NCBI GenBank assembly: GCA_038503035.1 | Contig: JAVSML010001165.1 | Coordinates: 310,001-374,000 of the forward strand | Reading direction: 5' to 3' | DNA length: 64,000 bases | Source: Crocodylus rhombifer | Taxonomy: Eukaryota > Chordata > Crocodylia > Crocodylidae | The notes under the pieces: model-generated | What the model was told of the DNA's origin: nothing | Database searches by the model: none | What the model saw: only the letters and a program-made list of their open reading frames with translations | Shown here: positions 1-11,992 of the stretch, one piece after another | How positions within the stretch are numbered: the stretch's first letter is position 1 | Layout of the letters: every line of letters starts with the position of its first letter | Made by a program: the position numbers and the translations under genes

Positions 1-650
1 GTGAGTTCTTTCCTTGTTGGAGTGGAGTATCACCTGGCAGCAGTAACTCCTAGGGTCATGTTTCTGTGCAATCTTAAATAAAATAAACATTTGGCCATGA
101 CTGAAAGAGCTCTCCTAGCTCATTTTAGTTGATGGGAAAGTTCACTTGTGGTGACTTACACTATATAGGGAAAGGAAACTTATAAGCCAGCTGCTCTAAT
201 TATGTTTGCCAAGGGAATCTTAAAGTAACTCTGCAAGCACGAGAACAACATCTCAGTGAGGGTAGCTGTAAGAAGCATGATAGTGTTTGCACACACTAAA
301 GACAATCTCAGAGTAGCCAATAGTTCAGCTATGAAGTGGGAAGGAGCTATAGATATGAGTTCAATTAGGCATAAGGATGTGCGGCATTGGAAAGTACCTG
401 TCAACCTGTGGGGTGGGGAGGTTATGCGGGAGGAAAATTACTTTTGTAAAATGCAAATCACTTGACTTAAAGAATCGTTCAGGCTCAGTTTCACACCCCA
501 GTGTAACTTTAATACTCAGCTATGTAACTCTTGTCGCAGGAAACTGTTTGGCAGATCATTTTCATTCTGCATCTAAATAAAAATGAAGCCTGTAAGGGAT
601 AAACCAAGCAGTCAATACCACCTAGCAACACAGCAGATTCCTATAGTCGG
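1..650. other. Intergenic, nothing recognised
   Basis: AT-rich sequence with only short shadow reading frames. I see no exon, repeat tail or structured element. It lies at the 3'-flank side of the dead lipase copy. Confidence 0.5.
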
Positions 651-699
651 GGTTTACGTTGCCAACCCTCCTTTATTGCTTTCTTTTGACAATCACTGT

Positions 700-1500
700 T
701 GAGAGGGTAAGACACAGCCCATCCTGGCTACATAGAGCTTTTTCAGTAACAGCCATGAACATTTACAAAAGCAGCCTGAAGAAGGCATCTTTAAATGGTT
801 TCTACCATTTTCATCCATCCTGTGATCTATGGGTGGGCTGAGCTCCCAACACCCAACAGGGTAGCCACCATCAAGACTTACCTTGCTGATCCTGTGTTCA
901 GTACAGCTTCCACCATTGTTCTCACCAGTTCAGGTGCACCTCTGTTAATTTTTGTCCTGTTCAAGTCAGTATAGTTGCACCCTTGTGGAGCAAGGACCTG
1001 AACTCTCTAATACTTAAGTTCAAGTATTCAAAGGAAGATGAAAATATTCATTCTCTTTTACCCATGTCAAGCAGACAAACATCTATTCATGAATAAACCC
1101 ATCTCTTCTAGCACTGACTTTACAGATGAGAAATATGAGTTTCATAACCCCACAAGGAAGCCTCCTGAAAGAAGCAGTGGAATCTACATTCACTCTTACT
1201 CCTCTCTAGACTCCAGGGTAAAGAAATTGTGAACTTGCACCTACCCAGCAACATAACCTCGCTTCTGTTGTCTCAGTCTTCCCTTCTGTCTACAGTTCTC
1301 AGGCTGACTCCTCAGCTGACTGAATCACTGACAAAAACCATATAAATCTGTACATATAAGAAGGAAGCAAGTACTTCTAAATGACAGTGACAAATTTGAT
1401 TCTTTGCCAGCATAACAGATAGTAACTCAGAAACTATAGGCTAGAAACTCAATTATGAGTTTCTCTTTTTCTTTTTTTTTTTTTTCTTTTTCAGAAGCCA
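700..1500. repeat. Segmental duplication block A, unit 1
   Basis: This stretch aligns by eye with 28420-28569 plus 29399-29945 and more loosely with 55680-56230. Shared phrases include 'ccattttcatccatcctgtg', 'gttctcaccagttcag' and 'ttcattctctcttttacc'. The three copies sit in the same orientation, which indicates tandem duplication of the 3' flank of a minus-strand lipase gene. The copies are clearly diverged, so the duplication is old. Confidence 0.75.
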
Positions 1501-1559
1501 CAGAAAATGAAATATACAAAAAATAAAACCTGAATCAACTCCTTTGGTGTTTTGTGTGG

Positions 1560-3650
1560 TCTCTATAATTTTAAAAACTTATTCTCTGGTTATTTCTTAT
1601 GATAGGCAAGATTTCTTAGAGTGATGTATTTTATTGAACCAACTGCACAACTGGGATAAGTCGGACAAGCTTTTGACTGCAATGCATTCTTCATTAGGCT
1701 GACCAGTACAAGCCAGGCACAGAACAATAAAATCCAGTTGTTGGAGGGAGAGGAGAGATATTGTCAAGGATCAGACAATTAGATAAAGAAATGAAGCTGA
1801 TTACTGGGAGATCAAGGCCTATGAAAAGGGAGGAGGGTGATTCTCACTTTTCATGAGTGGAAAGAATTATAAAGTGCAATAAAATCAGGTAAATTATAAA
1901 GTGCAATAAAATCAATATAAGTGTTAAAACCTTGTTCCTAGTGTCCAGGCAGCTTATGAATTTTTGTTCCCACGTCCACTTTCCACGTCCACTTTTTAAA
2001 GGTGGTAGGTAGATTTCCCTTGAGTATGAGGATAGTGAGGTCAGAGACAGAGTGGTTGGTCTGTGGTAAATGTGACCCTATAAGCGTCTCTCCTTCATGT
2101 GCTTTTCTGTGACAGTTCAACCTGGTGCATAGTTGCTGTTTAGTTTCACTCAAATATTTGCCAGGAGGACATCTGGTGCATTGGGTCAGATATTTCACAT
2201 TCTGGGAAGGCACATGCAGAGTCCATGGATTCTGATGGTTTTGTTATGGGTGGGTTGATTGTAGAGGCAGTGGAGGTACATTGACCAGTCAAGCTTTTTC
2301 TGCCAAGGCAAGGCTGCATCCTACTGGATAACTGTTGGTCAGAGGGGAGTTTGCTTCTGATGTTGAGATGAAGGTTAGAGGGTTGTTTGGAAGCCAGAAG
2401 CAGAAAGGGACAGATTTTTCCGGGGGAAGTTTCACTTGATGTGGAGGACAAAACTGTATTTGCCCTGCTGCCCTCCTTGGGAAAGAACCAGATAAGTGCC
2501 TAAACTTCTTATGTTGGGCACCCTGGAACATTGATCAATATATATACTGCTCACACAATGCTTTTTTTAAAGCATTGGCCAGAGTAGTTCCCAACCAATG
2601 CATGAATTCTTTACAGAAACAAAACTTGGCAGAAGAAGGGAGGGGGAGATGGCTGCACAAGATGTAGGATAGTCCAGTACTAGGATGATAGGGCTGGAAC
2701 AGGAACACCCAGAGAAGAAAGTTGAACAAGCACATGGTACAGGACAGCTTAAGATATTTAAAATTCAGGAGGAATATAATATGTCATTTGTTTTGACCAC
2801 CATATAAAGAGAATTAGAAATCATGGGAACTTGGTATTGGCCATGGGGAGTCCATGTGGTGTTGTGCCAATACCTTGCCATGGGCATACATTGTTTACAC
2901 CTTGCCTTTTGTATGAGACATGTGTTAAGGCCACGCATTATAGACAGTAAACCTGGCAAAGCCCTTCCCACTGAACCAAATCTATGGTCATTATTTAAGA
3001 CAAGACAAGACATCAGTGGGGATCCCCTGGATGCAACTTTTTGCCAGCACTGAAGTCTGGAAGACTTTAACACCGACAATGCACCAATAACACCCAATGA
3101 GGACAGCAGTGATGGCAGTTTATAACTTCTTCTGGTCAGCTCCAAATTCTACCTTTGGCAAAGGAACCATAGCAAATCCTAAAACAATGAAAGATGTTTG
3201 TGGCTGTACAGAATTCTTCCATATCCCTCCCTCTCCTGATGTACCCCATCTATCTGTAGGGCAGGCATGGGGGATAGACTGGCTTTAAAGTAGGATGAAC
3301 TATAATAAGGCTTTCCTTCTGAAGGAGGGGTTTTGATGTATTATAGCCCTTTATTACTCTTGAGCAATGCTGACAAAGTGAAACTACAAGCAAAGCCTTT
3401 TTGAAAAGAAGGCATTATCTTATGCCATTGAAGCCAATGTCAAAACTCGCAATGGCTTGCAGTGTGACCAAGGATAGACCAGAAAGATCATTCTGTCATT
3501 ATAGCCCTAAATTGCTAATGGTAATAAAGTATGGGAAATACAAGCAAAGTATTGTTTAGAACATACATCAAAAGTCATTAAATTAAGAACCCACATGATC
3601 TTAACCCCACAACATTTTTCAGACTGGCGGCCTGTAGAGGACCAGATTTG
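1560..3650. repeat. Segmental duplication block B, unit 1
   Basis: Homologous to about 32500-33907 plus 35020-35560 of unit 2. Both copies contain an antisense dispersed repeat (1629-1745 here, 32620-32725 there) with the signature of 'ttggtccaataaaagat' repeats. Both also carry a stretch beginning near 'tgctgtttagtttcac' (2130 and 33100). The interior around 2540-3110 is much more diverged. The shared repeats must predate the duplication. Confidence 0.7.
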
Positions 3651-3659
3651 GTTCTGTGG

Positions 3660-4460
3660 GCTAAGTATAGACAGTCAAAAAGCCCAATGCTGAATCAATT
3701 CAGTCTTTGCATTACTTTAAACTGCACAGATTAAATTGAAACAGAAGTGACAGACATTTACCTTTGATTCAGAAATTGCAGCCACATGCCTACAGTGGAT
3801 CAGGTCAGAAGCCAGGGGGTGCTAGAGCATGGCTCTCTGGCTGTGTGTTCACTCCCTCTTCTTGCTGCTCCTGAGGTCTCTGGGATTTGCAGTCCATTAT
3901 TACAGCAGCACAACTCTGCAGGGTTTCTCATCACTTCCTCTTTTGGCTCCCAGGTGCATCTGGGGTTTGTAGTCCACAGTTGCAGCCAGCAGTACGTTTG
4001 AGTGGGGGACATGTTGTGTAACCCCTCTCCCTGGCCTGAGACCCCAGCTGGGGTTTGCCTGTGGGGGAAGTCCTCCATCTGCAGGCTGGGCTGCATCCTC
4101 AGGCAGGCTTGTGTACCTTCACCTCCTTGTTAGCCAGCCCTCACTCTTCCAGCTAGGGGCCAGCAGACAGCATAGCCTTTGGAGCAGACAACACAGCCCA
4201 GTCCAGGGCCACAAAGCATGCTGGGATGTTAGGAGACTCTGATTTAACTTGAACCAGGAAAGGGTCTGGGACAGAAGTTTCATAAACTGTTTTGACCCAA
4301 ACCAGTTAATTCTGAGACTGCATTCAACCAGATTTATCTTAAACCAATTCCAGCCATTTTGAAACTGGTTTATGTGCACTGAGCTTCTGTTCTGTTACAG
4401 GTTTAAACTAGTTTCTGATCACTTAAACTGGTGTGTGTGTAACTTCTTTCCCTAGCCTTA
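3660..4460. mobile_element. DNA-transposon-like insertion, 'aactggttta' family
   Basis: Unit 2 has no counterpart: its sequence runs straight from 'gaaattctgcag' to 'tatcataaac' near 35540, while unit 1 carries about 800 bp at that point. The interior has repeated actggttt/aaaccagt motifs in both orientations. The right end ('aacttctttccctag') is the complement of the end at 48466 ('ctagggacagaagttgc'), so the two are one family in opposite orientation. Flanking ggctaagt/gccttagt (6 of 8 matching) may be an 8-bp target duplication, which would suggest hAT. The exact left boundary is uncertain. Confidence 0.55.
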
Positions 4461-4479
4461 GTGTCATAAACCCTCAGAA

Positions 4480-5337
4480 AGAACTGTCAAGGTAAAAAAA
4501 AAACCAAAGTAAATTAATCCATTATAGGAAAAGTCAGAGTCAAGTACTTCACCTGTTAGCACCAAAGAGTGGAGCTTGCATGTAGCAATGTTACTGATTA
4601 AAGGAATATACTTGGAGTTGGGCCTCAGTATTGAACTAATGTCTAGTTAGTGCCTCCTACTCAGTATTTTCACATCACAGGTGCTTGTAAAAGTAAGGTA
4701 TCTGAACATTTAGAATGTCCCCTATAACAACGCAGACTGCATATGAATGCAGTAAATAGATGGAAATCCACAAGATACCTGTTTTGCAAATAGAAAATGT
4801 GAGGATGATAGGCTGAGTGAGGGCTTTGGTACACCTCACAATGTAGGTGCACAAATATTGATTGGCTTAGTGCTAACTTGGAATTTGGAGCAGTCACACC
4901 TTCAATTTCAGCAGCACCTGGCCACCCCTTAATAGAACAGGAGGTGGGTTGTGCAGATCAAAAAATAATCCTGCCCTGGAGTAGCATAACTTTGAGGTAT
5001 ATAACAAAGTGTTTTAAACCGGTTTATGGTATTAATGTGCTGATGATCCAGGGTTTAAGAGCTCTAGGAGCTACTCAAAATTACTGTGTAACAAGGCCCT
5101 GAGTTCCTTGAGGCCACAAAGGAAATCATATTCAAGTGCCAGGATTAATTCCTTAGCTTCTTAACCCTGGCAGGCTCTTTAAGAGTTGGTTACAAAATTA
5201 TGCTCTTAAATAGCAAAGTATTAAAAGTAATGCTACTGGCTAGATTGAGAAAAATGCTATTAATCACCCAGTAACTAATTAAACAGTAGCAATTAACCCT
5301 TTCTCAATTAAGTGATCCTTTACAGCATTATATGGAT
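4480..5337. repeat. Segmental duplication block C, unit 1
   Basis: Aligns with about 35560-36180. Shared phrases include 'gtaatgctactggctagatt' and 'agtgatcct' followed by the 'cattatatggat' junction. No exon falls in this block in either copy. Confidence 0.7.
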
Positions 5338-5778
5338 TAGGAATGTTCCAAAATCAAGGAGGCAGGTGAGCAATTTTGTGGGCTGATTGCAGTGCCTGCC
5401 CCCATTTTCATAGTTTTTTGCAGTGAGGCCCCCTCATACTACTGACTGGCCAAAGGGCCCTGCCCCTCACTGGTGATTGGCCAAGAAGGCTGCTGTTCAT
5501 GAATTTCTGCCCCTCACCACTGACTGGCAGAGATGGGTGGGGTCACATGATGTTCTCTCAGCCAATCAGTAGCGGAGGGAGAAGCTGCCATCTTTGGTCC
5601 CTTTCTGTGGACTGGCATCTGTAAGAACTGCTGGCTCCCACTGGGGACCCAGCATTTTATTTTCAGTAAGAATTTTTTTCAGAGAGTGTATCAAACTTGT
5701 GGGGAATGTTGCTGTTCACAGCAACCACATCGCATTGCAGTTTCTGCAAAAAAACAAAGTCCCAATTTGAGTAGATCT
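5338..5778. mobile_element. Insertion of about 440 bp absent from unit 2
   Basis: Unit 2 reads 'cattatatggataatgcatg' without interruption near 36180, whereas unit 1 is split at ...atatggat. After the insertion it resumes with ctatggat then aatgcatg, giving a 7-of-8 match consistent with an 8-bp target duplication. The inserted DNA begins 'taggaatgttcc' and contains repeats of 'actggccaa' and 'ccaatcag'. I could not see clear terminal inverted repeats, so the class is open; hAT is the first guess. Confidence 0.55.
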
Positions 5779-6045
5779 CTATGGATAATGCATGCAACTG
5801 TTTTTATGGCTTTGCAAGGGATTGCTACATAAAGCATCTCTCATAAGGAGAACCTTTGTAACCTAAATACTCTAGCCAGATAGTCACACAGGCATGAAAA
5901 ACAGAAACCAATCACAGGAATTTTTATTTTTGATTTTTTTTTTTAAGAAAAGAAAAAAATTAAAAAAAAATCATTCCTATTGTTGACAAAAAGGAGAGGA
6001 CCCAGTAGATCCTTTTTTTTTTTAACTTCAGGTACTGATGTGGTT

Positions 6046-6314
6046 TTAGGGATACTTTTTCATCATCATAATGATTTTTACAAACAGGCGCTTTGCTACA
6101 TTGTGACCCAGATGAAATCTAGGTGTTCCCATTCAGGAAACTGCTCATGAAAGAGATTATTTAAGAGATCTCATGAGGTCCCTTCCAGCCCTAAACTTCT
6201 GTGAATCATGGAGTAACATGGTAACATCTTTTGGGTCTGCCAACACATCATGTCCCGCATTCCAGGCAGTGAATGGAACTTCCATGTTTTCTGTTTTCTA
6301 TGTGGGTGAAAAGT
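6046..6314 (-). pseudogene. Relic of lipase exon 9 (dead paralogue, unit 1)
   Basis: On the minus strand this aligns with the last coding exon of the intact lipase (36451-36684). It covers the stop codon region, the stretch encoding the His-triad block (around 6110-6140) and the acceptor-side end next to 'ctggag'. The frame is destroyed by small indels and by a 42-bp CR1 tail near 6166-6207. It sits in the duplicated unit, in the same orientation, with intron-like flanks, so it is an unprocessed duplicate rather than a retrocopy. Confidence 0.8.
6166..6207 (+). mobile_element. Very short CR1 3'-tail fragment
   Basis: The sequence around 'gaggtcccttccagccct' followed by 'ctgtgaatc' is the canonical CR1 3' end. 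The paralogous exon 9 of unit 2 lacks it. Extreme 5' truncation is usual for CR1 insertions. It interrupts the relic exon. Confidence 0.65.
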
Positions 6315-6391
6315 CTGGAGAAGCAGAACAGACTAAAAATGAAAACCACAGCAACTTCTAACGAATACATTTATGAAGTGATGGAGGTCTC

Positions 6392-8915
6392 TGTGACAGG
6401 GCACTGGGGTATGCCTGTTCCTTTAAGAGGAGACACTGCCTGAGAGGCAGCTTACAGGCAGGAGAAGCGTCTGCACCTTCCCAGGGGGGAGCTGAGGTGG
6501 GCTAGACAGAAAATTGGGGGGGGCTGTGCTATAAATTGGGGGGGGGGGAGTGGGAGTGCCACATCTCTGCAAGTGGCGGGCAGGAGCAGGGCAGGTTCAG
6601 CTGTGTGGGATGGGTGGTGGTGGCCCTGTGTGAAGGGGTGGCACTGGGAGGGGTGGCTATGGGGGGGGCTAAGGCAAATTTGGGGGTAGCTATAGCCCCC
6701 CCACAAGTCCCCCCAGTTCTGCCCCTGCTTACATATGTTTGTGTGTGTGTGGCAGGGAGCTGATTAAGGACTCACTTGACTGGAAGGGGGCTGAGCTTAA
6801 GCCATATAAGCCCAGAGCCTGAGTCAGTCAGGCAGTCCAACCCTGAGAGACATGGAAGTAGGAGGTCCTGGCAGCAGAGCAGGAGGGCTCCTGTACTGAC
6901 AGTAGAACTGGTTAAACAACTCTGCAGGCCTGGAAACATGGGAAGTTACCTGGGGCACAGAGAGGCTTGTTTATGCAGGCAGGTGACCTTTATTTTATGT
7001 TAAACCCAGAGAGGGTTTGGGTGTCTGCCAGAGGCCTGAGATACTTTGTATTATGTTGCACCAGTGATTTAGCATTGAGCCCTGCTGAGGACAGGCTCAA
7101 GGCATACTCAGAGGGAACAGAAGTATCACCCCAAGGGGCAGAGTCAGGGAGCCTGGAGGCCTCAACTGGCCTGAGGGAAGGACCAGGGGCCAGAAGGGGC
7201 CAAAGGTCAAGGAAAGACCATGACCAGAGACAGAGCCCAAGGAGGGCAAGTCAGGCCAGGGAGCACAGGAGGGGCTAAAGGTCCAGAAGGAACCACATCC
7301 AGGGACTGCCAGGGCTACTCAGCCTGGAGATCTACACTGGCTCTGGCACAGGGCAAGGGTCCAGGAGGGGCCAAGGGTCCCGAAGGGGCCACTGCCAGAG
7401 ACTGACAGAAACTGGAACTGCAGTTAGGGAGGCAGGAATCTAGAAACCAGGTCCAATACCATGGGCCTGGGCTAAAAGGCCCAGTGACAGCAGAAGGGGA
7501 GAAGGCAGGTAAGGCCAAGAACCTACACAGTGGCAGGTTAAGATTTAGTGGGGTCCTGGGCAAACAGAAAGTTGGAGGCCCCCTACACCCCATTATAAAC
7601 AATACATTCATGAATGTATCATACCACTCCTCCCCTACAGCTGGTCTCCCCTCAAAACCCCATTATAAACATGAGTGTATAGACTCCAGCTGTGGAAGGG
7701 GCCCCTTTCCTCCTTGTGCTGCCACTGTCAAGGGCAGAGTGGGCTTCTGCATCCAGAGGTAGAGGCTGAATGGACTTGGCTGGGCTAGAGGTGGGGTGTC
7801 ACATGCCCACCTCTCCTCTCTGCTCTATGACCCTTCTCCCCCCTGCCGTGGCTGGGGTGGACGCAGGTTGCCCGCTGTGGGCTTGGGACTCTCTGCCTTG
7901 CTGCCTTTCCCTTGGGAGCCTGCACCAGCTGTGCACCTCCTGCCTGCCTGGCAGTGGGAGGCACAACTCACTACCCTCATTGCTGCCAAGTAGGCAGGGA
8001 GTGCACAGCCAGTGCAAGGCTCCCAAGGGAAAGACATCAGGGTGGGGAGCCCTGAGCCCACAGCAAGTAGCCCACATGTGCCCCACACAAATCTTGGGGG
8101 ACACATGCCCCCTTATACCTTGCCCAAGTGGTGCGTGCAATGGTAGAGAGCTGTCCTCCCCACTACACTTCCTGGATGAGCCACATGTGGCTCTGTCCCG
8201 CTCCTGCCCTGGGTCCCACACACTATCCTGGCTGGGCAGTATCCCCAGCTCCTACCCTTACCTCCCTCTTCCTCCCTAACTCTGGGGGCCTTGATCTGCC
8301 CCCCCATGCCCCTTCCCTCCCCAGTGCCTCTTCCCCTCCATAGACTTACCTGCAGGGAGCTGCTGTCCATGCTGCCCACCTGTGTTCCTGGCCATGCGTG
8401 GCTGCATACATGCATGCAATGCCCCCTGCATCTTGCTCCCAGTAGCCCCAAGCAGAACCTCTTGCAGGCTTGACTGATGTCCACTACAAAGGGAAACCCA
8501 CCATTTCCCAAAGGAACCCATGCATCCAGGGGGCCCCTGATTAGCACGTGTCCCTGGCCCATGCATTAATCAGTCTCTGACCCTACAAGATGAGTGATAG
8601 TACAGTAACACCCACAAGGCATGGGGCATGGTGTATGGAAGGATGGAACCATGTAATGAGCCCTTAAGGCTCGGAGGCACTGACAGGTTGAGAGGGCCTA
8701 TTGAACTTGAGAGCTGAATTGAGACTAGTAGGTTCCAGGAGAGACCCAGTGGTTATTTCTATAGATTAAGACTCATTATAAAGCCCATGGGCAACCTCCC
8801 TTCAGAACAAGGCATGGCAGATGAGCAATAAAGGACAGCTATGTTAGAGACTGATCTGGGCAGGAGCTACACGGCCACCTGTGATTGTGGGGCTTAAACC
8901 TGCCACAATCTATTT
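6392..8915 (+). mobile_element. LTR-like and other repeats inserted in dead lipase intron 8
   Basis: About 2.5 kb without counterpart in unit 2. It opens with TGTGACAGGGCACTGG...cctttaagagg, closely like the start at 22578 (TGTGGTAGGGCACTG...ctttaagagc), so both belong to one LTR-like family. A second promoter-like stretch near 6735-6840 holds 'gccatataagcccagag'. From about 7080 to 7500 are degenerate GGCCAAG/GGGGCC-rich repeats. The segment 8200-8480 is shared with 58460-58690. The region ends near 'cctgccaca', an inverted match to the start, but I found no target duplication, so it may be composite. Confidence 0.45.
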
Positions 8916-9049
8916 TCTCCTCTCCTCTTCTCAATCCACTCAAATAAAACATTAAGAATACCCCCTGACCTTTTAATCCTTTTTATGCTTCCCCACAATA
9001 TCTGGCAACATTTTTTCCTATTTCTTAATATTTGCATGGCAAAGAAGTT

Positions 9050-9426
9050 ATTAACAAGGGAGATGTTAAATCTTCCCTTCTTTGTCCCTGATTGTTTATA
9101 CTGGAAGGCCCAGCAGAATCACACAAGAATCTTTTGGCAATAAATATCCATCAATTTGCAGTATCTGATAATGCCTCTTAATACCCTTTTGTAATTAGAG
9201 ACATCCAGATTAAATTAGCTCTTGCACCACAGATTTACCAAGAATGATCTCCTTCTGGTCTCTTATTATGCAATTTCATCTCTCTTTTAAAAAGTGTCTT
9301 TGAAATATTGTCTTAATGTATGTATGTCTTATCTTATTGCAGAGTTTCTCACCAACAATTTTAAGTTTTCTGTTCAGTCATTTTCCAAGACCACAGCATT
9401 TTCCAACAAAAAGCATGTTATCCTAC
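9050..9426. repeat. Segmental duplication block D, unit 1 (intron 8)
   Basis: Aligns with 37910-38132 plus 38634-38785. Shared phrases include 'gagatgttaa', 'ggcagtaaatatcca' (with changes) and 'gcattttccaacaaaaagca'. At 9270-9300 it keeps the unoccupied version of the site where a hAT element sits at 38141-38633 in unit 2. Confidence 0.7.
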
Positions 9427-9455
9427 CTGATTGTATCTCTCCATGTTCTGCAAGT
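9427..9455 (-). pseudogene. Partial relic of lipase exon 8 (unit 1)
   Basis: On the minus strand it matches the 3' half of exon 8 at 38786-38857, including the conserved donor (complement of 'tcctac') at 9421-9426. Homology stops after about 30 bp, so the 5' half of the exon is lost. Confidence 0.6.
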
Positions 9456-9519
9456 GTCCAGAAGCACAATGCAGTTTAGAATGGATTAAACATCCTTGAA
9501 CATGTGAAGAGTATACCTG

Positions 9520-9777
9520 GATAATCAGGTATTATTTTGAACCAGTTATCCATGAACTGGTTTTGTGTTATGTGCAGTCAGCAAGCCTTCTATGATTAGT
9601 GTTTGGTCAGTCCTCCAGGCTTCCCACATGACACTATTCCTCCCCTGGTTCTGCTCCTCACCCCCACTTCTGCTCCTGCACAGCAAGTGGCTGCTCTGGC
9701 ACTCCTCACTGTTCAAGAGGTGCTCCTGCTTCTGGATGAAAACCAAACAACAAGCAAGGGGCCAATTTACATTGACT
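9520..9777. repeat. Repeat-like sequence with aaccagtt/aactggtt motifs
   Basis: Short inverted motifs ('gaaccagttatcc', 'gaactggttttg') resemble the family at 3660-4460 and 48466. It has no counterpart in the unit 2 intron. Boundaries are not resolvable by eye. Confidence 0.3.
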
Positions 9778-10345
9778 AACAGGGCTGTGCAAAATGGCAT
9801 GGTTTCATTTCAACATCTGTTTCCACCTTTCAATGGGACAGTGTTTCATTTTGAGTTTTGTTTAGTTTCAAAGTGCTGTTCTGTTTCATCAAAACATTTC
9901 GCTGTTTTGACACTGTTTCAATGCTTCACCCATAGGCTATAATGGGGAAACACAAAACTGCTTATAACTTTGTCATTTCTTGGCATATTTGGATGATGGT
10001 TGGGATGTTAGCCCCTTTTGAGAGCATGAAGCCTGCCAATTTTCAAGGAGATAGGTGCAGAGATTTCTGGGAAACTGCACCTCAAAATCTTGAAAGCAAA
10101 ACTCATGTCACTTGTGTGAAGGCACAGGGGGGTGAAAAATGCAGGGATGGTAGCCCCTTCTGAGGCCACAAAGGCTGCCAAGTTTCAAGGAGATAGGTGC
10201 AGAGGTTTCTGGGAAACTGCACCTCAAGCTGCTGACAAGCAGAATTCATGACGTGCAACTGTGTGTGTGTAAAGGCACAGCAGGGTGAAAACTGCAGGGA
10301 TTGTAGCCCCTTATGGGGCCATGAAGCCTGCCAGGTTTCAAAGAG
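9778..10345 (+). repeat. Left part of a tandem repeat (period about 142 bp) inside a transposon-like element
   Basis: From 9778 ('cagggctgtgcaaaatgg', like a hAT terminus) an AT-rich stretch leads into tandem copies. Each copy contains 'ataggtgcag', 'tttctgggaaactgcacc', 'ctgacaagca' and 'tagcccctt'. Anchors at 10051 and 10193 give a 142-bp period, and a third copy is cut at about 10345. The array resumes at 16357, so the CR1 sequences between are insertions. A motif near 9850 (cattttgag...tttcaaag) reappears inverted near 16740. Confidence 0.7.
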
Positions 10346-10409
10346 AAAGCTACCAGGTCAGGCTCAGATGCTGAAGGAGGTACACATGTGCGACAGTGCA
10401 CATGAGCCC

Positions 10410-11940
10410 TCGGCTCCCCCTGACTCGGGCCCCAGGGGAAGCACACCTGGGCCAAGGGTTAGTGAGGAACTAGTTAGGGAGCTTCTGGAGGGACTGGACG
10501 TATTCAAGTCAGCCAGTCTGGACCATCTCCACCCTAGAGTTCTAAAGGAATTGGCCGAGGTCATTGCAGGACCCCTGGCACGGCTTTACGAGCACTCGTG
10601 GTGCTCTGGTGTGGTGCCAGAGGACTGGAAGAGGGCCAATGTGGTTCCCATCTTCAAAAAGGGGAAGAAGGAGGACCCAGGAAACTATAGGCCAGTTAGT
10701 CTTACCTCGATCCTAGGCAAGCTGTTTGAGAAAATTATTCTGGCACACAACCATGAGGGGCCAGCAGGGGACTGCATGCTTAGGGGCAACCAACATGGGT
10801 TCATCAGTGGCAGGTCCTGTCACACTAACCTGGTGGCCTTTTATGATCAGATCACCAAATCATTAGATGCAGGGGTGGCAGTGGACATAGTCTTCCTGGA
10901 CTTCCGAAAGGCTTTTGACACTGTCTCTCACCCCATTTTCATTAAGAAACTGGGGGACTGTGGTGTCGAGGCCCACACAGTCAAATGGGTCACCAACTGG
11001 CTGGAGGGCCGCACCCAGAGGGTGGTAGTGGATGGGTCCTTCTCAACCTGGAAGGACATGGGCAGTGGGGTTCCACAGGGCTCAGTCCTCGGGCCCGTAC
11101 TGTTCAATATCTTCATCAGTGACTTGGATGAGGGGGTAAAAAGCACCCTGTTCAAATTTGCTGATGACACTAAGATGTGGGGGGATGTGGGCACACTAGA
11201 AGGAAGCAACAGACTACAATCGGACCTGGACAGGTTACAAGCATGGGCGGATGGGATGGGATTCAACACAGACAAGTGCAAAGTGATGCACCTGGGAAGG
11301 AACAACCGGCACCATACCTACAGGTTGGGGAACTCCCCTCTTGTCAGCACAGAGGCGGAAAAGGATCTCGGAGTCATCATTGACTCCAAGATGAACATGG
11401 GCCAACAGTGTGGGGAGGCAGTCAGGAAGGCCAACCGTACCTTGTCATGCATCCACAGATGCATCTCAAGCAGGTCCAAAGAGGTGATCCTCCCCCTCTA
11501 TGCGGCACTGGTCAGGCTGCAGTTGGAGTACTGCATCCAGTTCTGGGCGCCACACTTCAAGAGGGATGTGGACAGCATGGAGAGGGTCCACTCACATGAT
11601 CAAGGGACAACAGGGCAAAGAGAGAGGCTACGGGACCTGAACCTGTTCAGCCTCCAAAAGAGAAGGCTGAGGGGGGATCTAGTGGCCTGTTATAAACTAG
11701 TCAGGGGGGATCAGCAGGCATTGGGGGAGTCCCTGTTCCCCCAAGCACCGCCAGGAGTGACCAGGAATAACGGTCACAAGCTGGCAGAAGGTAGATTTAG
11801 GCTAGATATCAGGAGGCGCTACTTCACGGTCAGGGCGGCTAGGATCTGGAACCAACTTCCAAGAGAAGTGGTGCAGGCTTCTACCCTGGGGGTTTTTAAG
11901 AGGAGGTTAGATGAACACCTTGCTGGGGTTGTTTTACCCC
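10410..11940 (+). CDS. CR1 ORF2 fragment, reverse transcriptase
   Basis: Open frame encoding the C-terminal half of CR1 ORF2, which copies CR1 RNA at the nick (target-primed reverse transcription). The endonuclease domain is missing, so this copy cannot act alone. Visible RT blocks in order: 'VVPEDWKRANVVPIFKKG' near 10620, 'NYRPVSLTSILGK', 'GNQHGFISGRSC', 'DIVFLDFRKAFDTVSH', '[16 protein letters not shown]', and the catalytic FADD at 11157-11168. The C-terminal 'RLRGDLVACYKLVRG' block follows. The frame has a local substitution-like gap after 'ERVHSHDQG' (near 11590-11620), where relatives read 'QRRATGMI'-type sequence. The expected stop after 'HLAGVV' is a sense codon (TTA where the antisense copy at 21226 has TGA), so the open frame runs on into the 3' UTR and the LTR-like insertion. 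Confidence 0.85.
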
Positions 11941-11992
11941 AGTACTCTTTTCTGCCATGGCAGGGGGTTGGACTAGATGATGTACTCAGGTC

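Noticed and set aside
1..6. Window starts with gtgagt, a perfect splice donor
   Set aside because: No exon can be assessed upstream, and no plus-strand acceptor or exon follows; treated as coincidence.
7770..8566. Overlapping frames of 90-170 codons on both strands
   Set aside because: Low-complexity, Pro/Ser/Leu/Gly-rich translations on both strands in a C-rich dispersed repeat shared with 58460-58690; no domain or splice support.
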